Source: Plantago ovata
Lineage: Eukaryota > Streptophyta > Magnoliopsida > Lamiales > Plantaginaceae
Assembly (NCBI GenBank): GCA_028274465.1
Contig: CM051456.1
Coordinates: forward strand, 71,844,753-71,908,752
Reading direction: 5' to 3'
Length of the DNA: 64,000 nt
The position numbers and the translations under genes were made by a program. Positions 1 to 10,499 of the stretch are shown one piece after another. The notes beneath the pieces were generated by a model. The model made no database searches, was not told the DNA's origin, and saw only the letters and a list, made by a program, of their open reading frames with translations. Position 1 is the stretch's first letter. Each line of letters starts with the position of its first letter.

Positions 1-3000
1 GTTGAAACTTCTGCACTAGAATCCACAACTCCTGTTCAGCAGGTAGATGAAAATTTTGGTAAATCTACTAAGTTTGAAAACTTAGTACTTGTATCTAATA
101 TAAAGTTATTTCAGGATGAACAATTCAAGGATGCTTCCCAAGCTCCTGAAGCAATGGAAATAGTACCAGCACAACTAAGTGTGCAAGCTTGCTGAACATC
201 AGCAGGTAAATCATGTTAAAGTTTTAAACTCTAAAACTATTTTCCAAAACCTTCCTGAATTTAATTTTATTCTCTTTCAGGCTCAAAAGGAGACCACTGA
301 AGTGGTTCACATCACTGAAGATCTTGAAGTTAGTTCAGAAGAACTCTACTCAAACTTCAAAAAGAATACCTTGACCAGAGTTGCTAAGTCTGTCAGCAAC
401 TGGCAACGGTCCAGAAGGATGGATTTCTCTGATCTTCACCTTCATCTGTCCAATGAGAAAAAGAGAATCTCTTTATTGAGACTCGAGACATTTGTACACT
501 CAATACTTCCAGAAGAGCTTACATATTCTCAACTAATGAGCTCAAGTCTGATTGCTCTAATCAGAGAAAATATAAAAGCAAAATTCAAGAGTGGCTCTCC
601 AGCTGAACAAGCTGTGATGCTCAAGGGTTCCTTTGTACCCGTGGTGGCTAATCCCCACAAAATCAATGAAGAAGAGGAAGTTACAAGTGCTGCTATGTAC
701 AAACATATCGAGTTAGTCATACTAACGGACGATGATGAAGAAGAAGAGGATGAAACTATCCCAAAGGATACCAGTGATGATGATGAAAGAAAAGGTTCTA
801 AGGACAACAAGGACGATGATGATGATAATCAAGGTCCTAGTCTGATGCTGGTGGAGTTAAACTAATAGTTGCTGAGACTGAAAATCAAAATACTGAGAAT
901 CAGCAAGCTGACCAAACTCACAGTCAGCATCAAGAATCTACTCCTGCTCCTGCTGAGACAAGTACTCAAGCAACTGAACAAGTTGCTGAAACTGAAGAAG
1001 AGTACGCCAGAAAGCGTGCTGAAATGCACTTAGGCAAAGCTAAGCTTTCTGATGCCAAGTTAGCTTTACTCGAAGCCAAGGTCACTGATCCAAACCTTGA
1101 AGATTAAGAAATGGATGAAGATTATCAAAGAGCACTTCAAAATAGTCTACAGATTCATGCTAGACATACGCAGAATCTCGACATTGCTCAATCTTCAGGA
1201 GTGAACAACACGGAAGTCTCCTCCCTTCCACTTACTACTGGTCAAACTCCAGTTGTTGAGTTAAAAGAGTTGCCCTCAGCAACCACTCAACCACAAGTGT
1301 CTGAAGCTAAAGATTTGGGAACCAAGGTTGCTGGCCTTGACGAATCTGATGACGAAGAAGATCTCTCAAATTTCTCAGCAAATGAAGAAGAAAGAACAAA
1401 GAAAATTGAACCCAAATAGGTTGCAATTCCTCCTCCATCTCTCCAAACTGATGGAGGAGATGTTAAGAGAAGTCGCTTGCTGAGAAATGATGATCAATTC
1501 GCTACTGAGATCAAAACTCATTCACTTACTCCCTCTCTAGTGCCGTTTCCTAACGTTGAGGACTTTACTCCTAGAATAAAGGCACTAATGGCTGTTCACA
1601 AAGCATGCCAAGAATAGGATGATGCATTGCTTGCTGAGAGTCCGCTTGACATTGGCAAAATACTGGCTACAGTGCTGAAACACACTACTTCTCTTACCAT
1701 GGCTCAGAAAGACATCAGTCTACATCACAAAAGCTATGAAGAAGATGTCAGTCAAACACTCAAACTGGCTAAAAGTGCATTGAAAAAGGCTCAGGCTTTC
1801 ATTGAAGAAAAAGTCGACAATGAGCGCAGACATGAGGAGAACTTGGCTTGTATTAAAGAAGAACTGTCCAAGCTAACTACTGATCAGCAAGGCATAATTC
1901 TCAAATACAACAGCCTAAGTACTCTTGCTGAAAATTGCAATGAGTTTTTCTCTTTACACATCCGATCGATGATGCAATCCATGTCTAAGGGGGAAGATAA
2001 ACAAAGAAAATCTTCAAGATCAAAGAAACCCTCTACTGAAGCGCCATTGATACTGCCTGGTCCACCTCCCAGAGAACCTCTTGCTGAAAAAGAGCAAAGT
2101 TCTAAGAAACGAGCTGAAACAGATTCTGAGAGAAGTTCAGTAAATCCAAAAAGGAGAAGAACTTCTGCTGAAACTCAAGAATACTGTCACACTGAGAGTC
2201 ATCAAAATCTGAATGAAGATGATGATAATGATGATGACCAAACAATAGCTCAAGCAATAAGAGCTAGGCCTATTTCAGCCTTAACTCCTTCTGGCCAATC
2301 CAAACACTTCTCTTCTGACTCAAGATCTTAAGCAAGAGATCGAGAAAATGCTAAGTCAAGAAGAAGAAGGCAAAGACAGGAAGAAAAGAGGCTAGCCAGC
2401 ATTGCAATTGGCAATGGCATTGAATATATAAAGACCAGCAATGAGGAAACAACTCAGAATGTGATCAGAAACCTACATGGTTGTTGGATCATAAAGCTGG
2501 AAGATCTTTTGGCCAATGATTTCTTTCCAACTGTTGTACTTAATCAAATGTACACTTGGATTGAATTGAAAGTGAAAAGAAAAGAAAGGGATCCTCCTCC
2601 CTACCCAAGAAACATTGCTGCAAAATGCTTGAACTTGGAAATCTTAGTAAGAAGAACTTCTATCGGCAAGAATATAAAACAAGAGCCCGATTTAATTAAA
2701 CCGATAGATGTTGCTTACTACAGTGATCCTTTAACCAAGAAGTCCAAGAATAAATATGGCTTGATTCCTTATGAGTATTTTTATCTCACTGCCAAGGATC
2801 AAGAAGAAGATCTTCTCTGGTTAAGAAAGATTCGTGCCAACAAGGGAATTTCAGACACTCAACTTCTCCATGCTAGCAATTGGGGCATGAACTTGTGGGT
2901 ACTTCACTACAAAGAAATGAATGGTGAAAACCATTATTATACTGCCTGCAAGAATGCAAGGATTATTCAACTTGAAGTCCGTAAGCTACTTGAAGATTAC

Positions 3001-3084
3001 GAGAAGGATTGTGTTGAATTCTCTGCTCTTGCTGAGAAGAGTGTAAGGGAGATCCTGAGGAAATCTTCTGCTGGAATAGCTTAA
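1..3084 (+). pseudogene. Decayed env-like/extra ORF of the SIRE-like element
   Basis: Open segments lie at 179-865 (frame 2) and at 1111-1419, 1627-2331 and 2461-3084 (all frame 1). In-frame stops at 1417, 1615 and 2329 break what was probably one long protein. The segments are acidic and Lys/Glu-rich with Asp runs (residues 183-215 of the first), and look coiled-coil or disordered. The last segment (207 aa) is more globular and ends in a Glu/Lys-rich helix just before the 3' non-coding region. The position between pol and 3' LTR matches the extra ORF of SIRE-like elements. I recognise no catalytic motif and assign no function. Confidence 0.5.
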
Positions 3085-3955
3085 GTCCCTTGTAACAAGC
3101 TTTGTTTGTTTTGTTTGCTGATTTTTGTAGTTATCTCTGAACTTTCTTGTAAACTTACTGAAAGATAACTATCAGCAATAAGCTTTTGACTCTTATTGGT
3201 TTTTGATTATGCAAACTACTCTTGCTTACTGTTTTATTATTCAAGTATGCTTGCATTATTCAACTGATTTTTTCAACATCAGAAACCTCTAAAAGGGTAA
3301 CAATTAATTTAGCCATGGATTGCTAACATCATAAAGGGGGAAATTTGTTAGTAAACTTGTAAATTTTGATGAGCAATTAACCATGCTAAATTAAGGAAAG
3401 TCCAGTAACTAGTACTCTTAAGGTCCATAGGAACTTAGAATTTTAAGGACATTGTAAAAAAGAGGAACGTTTGCTGAAGACTTAGTGTAGGTACTAGTTA
3501 GGTGCTTTAGTTTTGCTGATGATGTACTTTGTTTTTACAAATGAACTATTGAAGCACTAGAACCGTTCAGAAACTTGAAAATTCGAAGACTGGAGACTAA
3601 AGAAGATTTCTGAAGATGGTATCTACAAAGGCACATGTTGCTCAGAAAGTGGAAATTTCAGCAACAGCTCGCATAAGTGAAAATCTATATGACAGAGTAG
3701 GTTGTGCTTGCTGAAACTGAGACTGACTGTTTGCTGAAATACATATGTGACCTCCTTGCTGAAAGTACTTGCATTTTGGCTCCAACGTTCACATTTGAAT
3801 TCCATTCAAATGAACATTAAATGCAAAGTAAGCACGCGAAGAACATGAAGACTAGAAGACAAATGAAGGACGCTGCTGAAAGTACAAAAGAAAGATAGTG
3901 ACATCTTAAGGAACAGAGCCTTAGAATTGAAATTCAAACGGCTCCCTTGATTCAC

Positions 3956-3963
3956 TATAAATA
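3956..3963 (+). promoter_or_regulatory. TATA box of the SIRE-like LTR
   Basis: TATAAATA in the context CACTATAAATAGAGG, about 600 bp into the LTR, is a canonical plant TATA box and would place the U3/R boundary near 3985-3995. Inferred from the motif only. Confidence 0.5.
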
Positions 3964-4678
3964 GAGGTCATCCGGCAAAGAGTTGAAGTGTGTCAACAAC
4001 GTGATCAAACTCTCACTTGTGCTTAAACACTCAATCTTCCATACTTTTTACTGCCTATTGATCCGTTCCAAGACTTAAGCTTGAAACAAAAGCTAATTGT
4101 GAAGAAGTAGAACATTCACGGCTAAGAAATTAGTTAAGTGTTCTTTCTTTCGAACAAGAACAAGTCTTGACACCAGAAACAACTTAACTTGTTTATTGAA
4201 AAGTATTTCAAGTTGTGTTTCTTTAGATAACATGTTATAGCTGAATAAGTTATACTCAAGTCATCTCATCCCAAACCTCTCTAACTGATAAACACCCCTT
4301 TCAGGCGTGAAATTCAGGGGGAATTAATCAAGCATAGTTTTGCTGATTAAGTGTCCCAAGTTTGGTGGAGAACAAGGTTTCGTTCTCTAGTTAGGTTGGA
4401 AACGAAGCAAATGTACTTTGGTTTCTGAAGAATCATTATAGATAGGTGTTGTAAGGAACCTCAAGCTTATCTTAGTGGATTCAGTCCTAGAAAGGACAAA
4501 GTGGATTAGTTGAGAGATTACGCCACTCTCAGATACCACTATAAAAGCGTTTGTGTGATTTACTTTACCGCATTTAGTTTTCAGCAAGCTTAACTATTTT
4601 GTACACTGTCACTCTGCTCACTTGCTGAAACTATGTAACGCCCCAGATTTCAGAGGCTTAAAAGGGTTGAGAACGCTA

Positions 4679-4798
4679 CTCATACCAACAAGGTGCACCT
4701 TTCTTTTCGGGAATCCACCTATAAGAACTTCAGAGTTAAGCGTGCTTGCTCTGGAGCAATTCTAGGATGGGTGACCCACTGGGAAGTTCCCGGTGCGC
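4679..4798 (+). other. 5S rRNA-like sequence in the left Cassandra LTR
   Basis: The AGTTAAGCGTGCTTG block (internal promoter box A region) and AGGATGGGTGACC...CTGGGAAGT (box C region) match plant 5S rRNA, while the flanks diverge. This is LTR-embedded 5S homology, not a functional 5S gene of a tandem array. Confidence 0.9.
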
Positions 4799-5144
4799 GG
4801 ATTAGAACCCGTGTTGGTCTGTGGGGCTAGCATATCACCCCGGAGAGCGCCCATGAGTAACCTTGCCGGCCCGTTGGGCTGGGTCTCGGCCCGTTAGTGG
4901 GCCGGGTCGTTACAAGTGGTATCAGAGCGGGACTATCCGGAACTGCAGGAACTAAGTGCATCCGGGGCAAAGTGCTACACCGTATCGATGGTGGGAGCCA
5001 CCTCTTGAGCCTGGAGGGGCCACCTCTGGAATCCTGCACGGATGGTCGGTCTCGGGACAGCGCGCAACGAGGACGTTGCACAATTCAAGAGGGGGTGATT
5101 GTAACGCCCCAGATTTCAGAGGCTTAAAAGGGTTGAGAACGCTA

Positions 5145-5264
5145 CTCATACCAACAAGGTGCACCTTTCTTTTCGGGAATCCACCTATAAGAACTTCAGA
5201 GTTAAGCGTGCTTGTTCTAGAGCAATTTTAGGATGGGTGACCCACTGGGAAGTTCCCGGTGCGC
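5145..5264 (+). other. 5S rRNA-like sequence in the right Cassandra LTR
   Basis: This is the second copy of the 5S-like block, with the same box A and box C segments. It differs from the left copy by a few substitutions (for example CTTGTTCTAGAG against CTTGCTCTGGAG). Confidence 0.9.
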
Positions 5265-5637
5265 GCACGAGTGAGGACAAAGTGCGCGGATTAGAACCCG
5301 TGTTGGTCTGTGGGGCTAGCATATCACCCCGGAGAGCGCCCATGAGTAACCTTGCCGGCCCGTTGGGCTGGGTCTCGGCCCGTTTGTGGGCCGGGTCGTT
5401 ACAAACTATCACTCTCTGAAAATCACTTATTGTATAAAGACTTCCGCACTCTGTTTTTAAAGTACCAGTAAAACTCGTTACTGAAAAGTAACTAGTACTT
5501 GCTGAGAAAGTTAAGTATCAGCAAACTCATTACTGAAAAGTAATAAGCACTTGTTGAGAAAGTTTTTAAACGACAAAAGTTTGAAAAGACTATTCACACC
5601 CCCCTCTAGTCTTTTCTTGTTGTTTAAAGGGACCAAC

Positions 5638-5671
5638 AACTTTCTTATTTAATGTTGTACGCATTAGGGCC
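5638..5671 (+). repeat. 34-bp direct repeat, left copy
   Basis: This 34-bp stretch, from AACTTTCTTATTT to ATTAGGGCC, recurs at 9696-9729 with a single C/T difference. The two copies bracket the non-LTR element. The left copy starts exactly at the SIRE-like LTR boundary, suggesting a longer duplicate that the LTR element interrupted. Confidence 0.85.
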
Positions 5672-5678
5672 TGTTCAA

Positions 5679-5750
<72 letters not shown>
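5679..5750 (+). repeat. (AAT)n microsatellite at LINE 5' end
   Basis: About 24 tandem AAT units lie directly before the LINE 5' sequence GGGGGCCGC. A similar, shorter tract ends the element at 9631-9666. Confidence 0.95.
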
Positions 5751-5751
<1 letters not shown>

Positions 5752-6374
5752 GGGGCCGCTTTCTGCTTTCGCTATGACGATTACGATCACTATGGGGGCC
5801 GCCGTTTCTCTTTCCGCCGGTAGCGTCTCATCCAACCGATTACAAGGAAGCACGGTACGTTTGTTTCTTCTCTTCCCCACCTCCTCTCTGTGCCGGGTTT
5901 GTTCGCGTTGGGTCAATTGCGTTTGCTGTTCATCGGCCAGTTTTTTTTCGTTTCCGTTTTGCGTTTGTGGTTGCGGCGTTGTCTCTATTTTGCGTCTGTG
6001 TTCGCAGTATTGTCTCTGTCTGGCGTTTGGGTTTGCAGTATCGCTTCTGTCTGTGTTCAGCGGCAATTGGTTTTTTGATTCCGCCGGTGACGCAGTGTCG
6101 TCTCTGTCTGGCTGGGTTTTGCAGTGGCAATTGGCTTTTTGGGTTGTTGTTCGGCCTCCGTTCTGTTTGGTGGTTGTAGCTTCTTGCCGGGTTTGGTGGT
6201 CGTCGTTTTTGGCTGGGTTTGGTGGTCGTTGTTTCCTGCAGGGTTTCTCTTCTGTTCTGGTTGGTAGGCTTGCCGGTTGTGGTCTCGGCTGGGGTAGGTT
6301 GTTGGTTTTTGGCTGTCTTTTTTTTGGCTTCTTCTTTGTGACGGTGGGTGTGTTCTCTTCTGTTTTTCCTGATC

Positions 6375-9300
6375 ATGTCACAGTCGTATGGTGGTAAAAT
6401 TCTTTGTCCTTTGCGCGGGAGTGACAGTTGTGGTGGACGAGTTGGTGGGGCTTTCGCTAAAACCTATTTCATCACTCATCTACGAACTCAGCATTTTAAG
6501 TCGGACGAACTGAAAGCCTCCTACAAGGCTCGTATTGCCAGCGACCTATCTCTGTTCTCTGCTTTGGATCTCGCACTTCATCAGGCAGGCACTTGGCTGT
6601 GTGGTGATTGTCTTAGCACTCACACATTCACTAAAATCTGCAAGCATGTTGATGGGAGTGTAGTCCTTGCGCCAGACCGTGCAGACTCTGCTATCCTTGG
6701 TATCCCGGCTCCTGTTGGTGTCGTAGGGTCGGGGCCTGTTGCAGGTTCGTCTGGGGAGCCGAGAGGGTCCCATGTTCATGATGGAGGTTTGGATCCCCTT
6801 TGCTTTGATATTGATCTCCTTGACCGCGTCTTTTCGCTGCCTATGCGGACGGTTAAGTGCATTCCTCCTAAGTTGAGGCTTGGGTTTGCCAGGGTTTTCC
6901 TTAGTGCTCTTGACCTGGTCCTTGTGTGCCCAGGGGACTTGTCTGCGTGGGTGCAACTTCTTGTTCTGCCTCGTTGCACCCTGGCTACTTTTGTGCCGTC
7001 TAGTAGAGCACAACGTCGTTCTGGGGAGAGGGAACGGCGTCAATTTGAGGGCATTTCTAGTGCCATTGCACGCTGGAGACCGTTTGGGATTGGTGAGGGA
7101 CCGTTTATCTGCTGTTTATTCACCTCCTCGGGGGTTTTCAGAGCCTATTGAATCTGAGGAGGCTAATTTATCCCAGTGTATGCGCAAGCTGGGTGACGGA
7201 CACTTTACGGCTGCTATTAAGGTCCTCACCTCTTCTGGGGTTGCTCCTGATACCGCTGACACCTTGGCTGAGTTGGAATCCAAGCACCCATTCGCCCCAC
7301 CTCCGGTTGTACCTCCTTCTTTGCTTGAGGAGGACGCTCTGTCAGTACAGAAGGACCTGGTGTTGAATAGGATTTGGAGCTTCCCCAAAGGTACCTCCTG
7401 CGGCCGTGATGGTCTCAGAGCCCAACATTTGTTGGATGTTTTAGGGGGAGCTGCTACTGCTATTTCTGATGGTCTGTTAGCGTCTATCACTGGGGTTGTT
7501 AACCTTTTTCTTTTGGGTAAGTGTCCGAGCCTACTTGCGGAATTTATTGCCAGTGCCCCTTTGACCCCTCTCGTTAAGCCAGGAGGGGGTGTTCGTCCCA
7601 TTGCCGTAGGTACTGTTTGGCGGAGGCTGGTTTCTAAGGTGGCCTCTTCCTCTGTTGGGAACTTGGTGACTTCGTACTTACAGGATTTTCAGTTTGCTGT
7701 TGATGTCTCGGGTGGGTGTGAGGCTGTCCTTCATTCTGTCAACAGGTTTTTGGAGGCTAGAGGAGACGAGGTTGGGCTCTCTATGCTTTTGGTGGATTTT
7801 AAGAATGCGTTTAAGTTGGTTGACAGGAGTGCCATTCTTCGGGAGACTCGGTTGAGGTGTCCGGCCATCTCACCTTGGGTTGAGTTCTGTTATTCTCGGC
7901 CCGCTCGGCTTTATTATGGGGACTGAGTTCTTCGGTCGTGTCAGGGGGTTCAGCAGGGAGATCCTTTGGGTCCTTTATTGTTCTCGCTGGTTTTGCATCC
8001 GTTGGTCCATGCTATTCATCAGTCATGTGAGCTGTCTCTACAGGCTTGGTATCTTGACGACGGCACTATCATTGGTGATACTCTTATGGTTGCCAAGGCG
8101 CTCGATATTATCCGTGTTGATGGACCAGCTCGTGGGTTGCATCTGAATGTCGATAAGACTGAGCTTTTTTGGCCAGTGGAGGACCCGCGTGGAAGGGTGG
8201 CTGGCCTTTTGCCTTCTTCTATCTCTCGTCCGCTTCGGGGTGTCAAGCTCCTTGGGGGCTCTGTTAGTGCGGAATTCTGGTTTTTGTCTTGATTTAGTTG
8301 CGCGCCGGGTTTCCAAGACCATCTCTTTGTTGGAGGCTATCCGCAAGCTTGATGATCCCCAGTGTGAGCTTCTTCTTCTTCGCAATTGTGCAGGGGTGGC
8401 GAAGTTATCTTATGCTTTGAGGACCTGCCCTCCGTTGGCTTGTGGTGATGCTCTAGTCCAGTTTGATCAGGCCTTGCGCACTTCCTTGGAGATGATCGTT
8501 ACAGGTTCAGGGCCTGGTTTCGGGGATTGGCAGTGGCGGCTTGCCACTCTTCCCATCAAACTTGGAGGTCTGGGGGTCCTATGTGCGGAGGATGTCAGTC
8601 AGTATGCTTTTCTCGCTTCTCGCCTGCAGTCCAGCTCCTTGTAGGATAGGATTCTGTTGAGGTCCGGGGTTTTTTCTTCTGGTCCTACCTTTCAGTCTGC
8701 TCTTGAAAGTTTCACGACCTTTTGTGGTGTTGATGTTCTCTCTGTTACATCTAGCTCTCCTGCCCCCCAGTTTATGAAGTCTTTGGCAAAGAGCTATTTT
8801 GGTGTCATCGATGCGCATCTGACGTCACGGTTTGGGTTGAGTCATCGGCAGCAGGCTCTTCTTAGTTGTGTTCGTGCACCCCATGCGCAGGATTACTTAC
8901 TCACCATTCCTATCGATGGGTTGGGCCAGCGGATGAACCCGCGACAGTTCCGTGTTGTGTTGTGTTATCGCCTTGCAGTCCCTTTGTTCCCCGATGGTTC
9001 TTCTTGCTCGAGTTGTCGTGTGCGACGGATGGACCAGTGGGGTGACCACGTTGTCCATTGTTCCAGTGAGGTGGGGGTGAAGTTTCGGCAAAACCTTGTG
9101 CGTGATACCTTGGCTGACATCTGTTCAAGGGTTGGTGTGGATGTGCGAAAAGAGGCCCCTATGGGGTTCCTCTCAGATGACGGGCGGGACCTTCGTCCGG
9201 CAGACCTGTTATTATACAATTGGTCCCAAGGTCGGGACGCCTGCTTGGATGTTACGGGTGTCTCTCCTTTTGCTGGTGGGGGTTTGGATTCTTGGGTTCC

Positions 9301-9574
9301 TGGAGCTGCTTTGCAGTCTGCCGTTCAGAAGAAGAAGAGCAAGTATTCTTCTAAGTGTGCAGAGCATGGCTACTCTTTCATCCCGTTTGCCTTCTCCACC
9401 TTTGGGGAGCTCGATGAGGAGGCCCTAGCTACTTTTTCGCTCCTTAAGCGCTTGTGTGTTAGCCATTCCAATGATGTTAGGAGTGGTGTTTTCCTTTTTT
9501 CTAGACTTAGTTTTTGTATTCAGAAAGGGGTGGGAGCACAGCTTGTCTCCCGACTCCCTTCCAATTTTGCGTGA
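6375..9574 (+). pseudogene. Reverse transcriptase/endonuclease of the RLE-type LINE (broken)
   Basis: The likely start is the ATG at 6375. Near the N-terminus is a C2H2-like pattern (C-x7-C ... HLRTQH), then WLCGDC...CKH. Reverse transcriptase blocks follow in order: GRDGLRAQHL, KPGGGVRPIAVG, LLVDFKNAFKLVDR (catalytic Asp), GVQQGDPLGPLLFSLVLHP, and WYLDDGTIIGD (catalytic pair, about 8050). After the thumb comes C-x2-C-x10-H-x3-C (about 9005-9060), then RPADLLL...CLDVTGV...KYSSKC, matching the CCHC plus restriction-like endonuclease of early-branching LINEs. Breaks: frame change near 7080-7140, TGA at 7924, frame change near 8270, TAG at 8642. Both stops fit C-to-T change (CGA and CAG). It cannot make full-length protein. 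Confidence 0.75.
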
Positions 9575-9593
9575 TTAATGAAAGTCTAGTTAT

Positions 9594-9630
9594 AATAAAA
9601 AAAAATTAAAAAAAAAATAAAAAAAAAAAA

Positions 9631-9666
<36 letters not shown>
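9594..9666 (+). repeat. A-rich and (AAT)n tail of the LINE
   Basis: Beginning 20 bp after the stop codon, runs of A broken by TT or T pass into about 11 AAT units. This is the 3' tail of the retrotransposon; no other 3' UTR is evident. Confidence 0.8.
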
Positions 9667-9667
<1 letters not shown>

Positions 9668-9695
9668 TTAGAGGGGAAAGTTTCATCTCTAAATT

Positions 9696-9729
9696 AACTT
9701 TCTTATTTAATGTTGTACGTATTAGGGCC
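9696..9729 (+). repeat. 34-bp direct repeat, right copy
   Basis: Partner of 5638-5671 (one mismatch). It lies 29 bp beyond the (AAT)n tail, not directly against it, which is odd for a simple LINE target duplication. Confidence 0.85.
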
Positions 9730-10153
9730 CTCTCCCATCTATAAAAATTTCATCCCTCCATTTTAGTCACTTAAATTTTCATTTACATTTTTTTCTTCCT
9801 CCCTCTAAGTTAGTCATTATCAACCTCTCCCTCAACTACTTAAATTAGCCTGTATAAATTGAGTGTTAAACACTCCGTATGAGTTTTGTTACTTTTGCTT
9901 GCAACAAAATATAGTAGATTCAGTCTGGAAAACAACAAAGAAAAAGAGAAAAAAAGAAAGGACTTATCTTTGGTCAGTGATAGTGATAGGTACAAGAAAA
10001 GTTTAGTAAGGTAAACAGTATTGACAAGCACACGGTTAATATGAGAGTTAGAGTCACATTCTAATCAAGAAATCCAATATGCATCAAACAACAAATGTTA
10101 GGATCTACACCGGAAAACTTAAGCATTAGGACAAAATAATACACATCAATATC
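9730..10153. other. Intergenic, AT-rich
   Basis: I see pyrimidine-rich and A-rich low-complexity sequence with no supported gene or element boundary. Confidence 0.6.
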
Positions 10154-10164
10154 AAAGAATACGC

Positions 10165-10460
10165 ACCAGTATCGAATTTTGGGACCATCTACATTCACAG
10201 CATCTATAGGGAGAAGAATACAGCTGCAGATCTCCTCTCTAGAGTTGCCAGCATTAGATTTACGCACGACGTTGTAGCTCATCAGTCCATTGTTGATACT
10301 CACTTAGTAACATCATGGACTTGGGACCTTTTGCCAGTTTGGCTTGAAACTTGTTTTGTAATGGATATATCTGGGGTGACCACCCGACTTGTGGGAACGG
10401 CCCATGACCAAGCCTTGTACAGCCTCTAAGTAGGAATAAAAGCTACTTCGTCAAAAAAAA
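10165..10460 (+). mobile_element. 5'-truncated LINE (RNase H end) with target duplication
   Basis: A translated stretch at 10196-10429 contains YREKNTAADLLSRVAS, matching the C-terminal RNase H motif of plant LINEs (YRExNxxAD). It reads open to the stop TAA at 10427. A short 3' UTR with GGAATAAAAGC and CTTCGTC precedes a run of A from 10453. Near-identical 11-mers flank it: AAAGAATACGC (10154-10164) and AAAGAATGCGC (10461-10471). This is a dead-on-arrival insertion of about 0.3 kb. Confidence 0.75.
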
Positions 10461-10499
10461 AAAGAATGCGCGTGCAACACATGTGACACAAATCCTAGA

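Larger units (their letters stand above)
4634..5403 (+). mobile_element. Complete Cassandra TRIM retrotransposon
   Basis: Two direct terminal repeats (4634-4914, 281 bp; 5100-5403, 304 bp) begin TGTAACGCCCC and end CGTTACA. They flank a 185-bp internal region that starts with the tRNA-Met primer-binding site TGGTATCAGAGC (4917-4928) and ends with a purine tract (GAGGGGGTGA, about 5089-5098). AACTA occurs on both sides (4629-4633, 5404-5408) as the 5-bp target duplication. Each repeat carries a 5S rRNA-like stretch, the hallmark of Cassandra. There is no coding capacity, as expected for this non-autonomous family. It sits inside the older SIRE-like LTR. Confidence 0.93.
1..5638 (+). mobile_element. 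SIRE/Maximus-like Copia retrotransposon, 3' part
   Basis: This is the 3' portion of a long Copia-type element whose 5' LTR, gag and pol lie left of the window. It shows decayed coding remnants up to 3084, a non-coding stretch, a purine-rich tract (AAAGGGGGAAATT, near 3333-3345) and then a long LTR ending ACCAACA. A downstream env-like ORF, a GGGGG-type polypurine tract and an LTR end of the CACCCCCCTCTAG...ACCAACA type are features I associate with the SIRE/Maximus lineage. No reverse transcriptase is visible in the window, so the lineage name is inference. Confidence 0.6.
3346..5638 (+). repeat. 3' LTR of the SIRE-like element, carrying a nested Cassandra
   Basis: It starts TGTTAGT right after the purine tract and ends ACCAACA, giving a TG...CA pair with an imperfect terminal inverted repeat. 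Removing the 770-bp Cassandra insertion and one copy of its 5-bp duplication leaves about 1.5 kb. The word TTGCTGA(A/G) recurs throughout, as it does in the upstream coding remnants. Confidence 0.65.
5679..9666 (+). mobile_element. Non-LTR retrotransposon with restriction-like endonuclease
   Basis: The element spans from an (AAT)n tract (5679-5750) to an A-rich/(AAT)n tail (about 9594-9666). It encodes one decayed protein with N-terminal zinc-finger-like Cys/His motifs, a reverse transcriptase and a C-terminal CCHC plus PD-(D/E)XK-like endonuclease. There are no LTRs. The G+C-rich coding region stands out from its AT-rich surroundings. A near-repeat of GGGGGCCGC occurs twice at the 5' end (5751 and 5793). 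Domain order resembles RLE-type LINEs (R2, Dong/R4, NeSL, Utopia groups) rather than the APE-type L1 and RTE elements usual in plants; which clade is not decidable here. Confidence 0.75.

Noticed and set aside
4679-5264. Functional 5S rRNA genes
   Set aside because: The 5' third and the 3' end diverge from plant 5S rRNA, and both copies lie in transposon LTRs.
4827-5419. Several overlapping 70-90 aa ORFs
   Set aside because: They lie in the 5S-like LTRs and internal part of Cassandra, which has no coding capacity.
5590-6066. Minus-strand ORF with a long Tyr run
   Set aside because: The Tyr run is the (AAT)n microsatellite read in reverse; the rest is antisense to the LINE.
6546-7601. Long minus-strand ORFs in the LINE
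   Set aside because: Antisense to conserved reverse transcriptase motifs; open because of high G+C.
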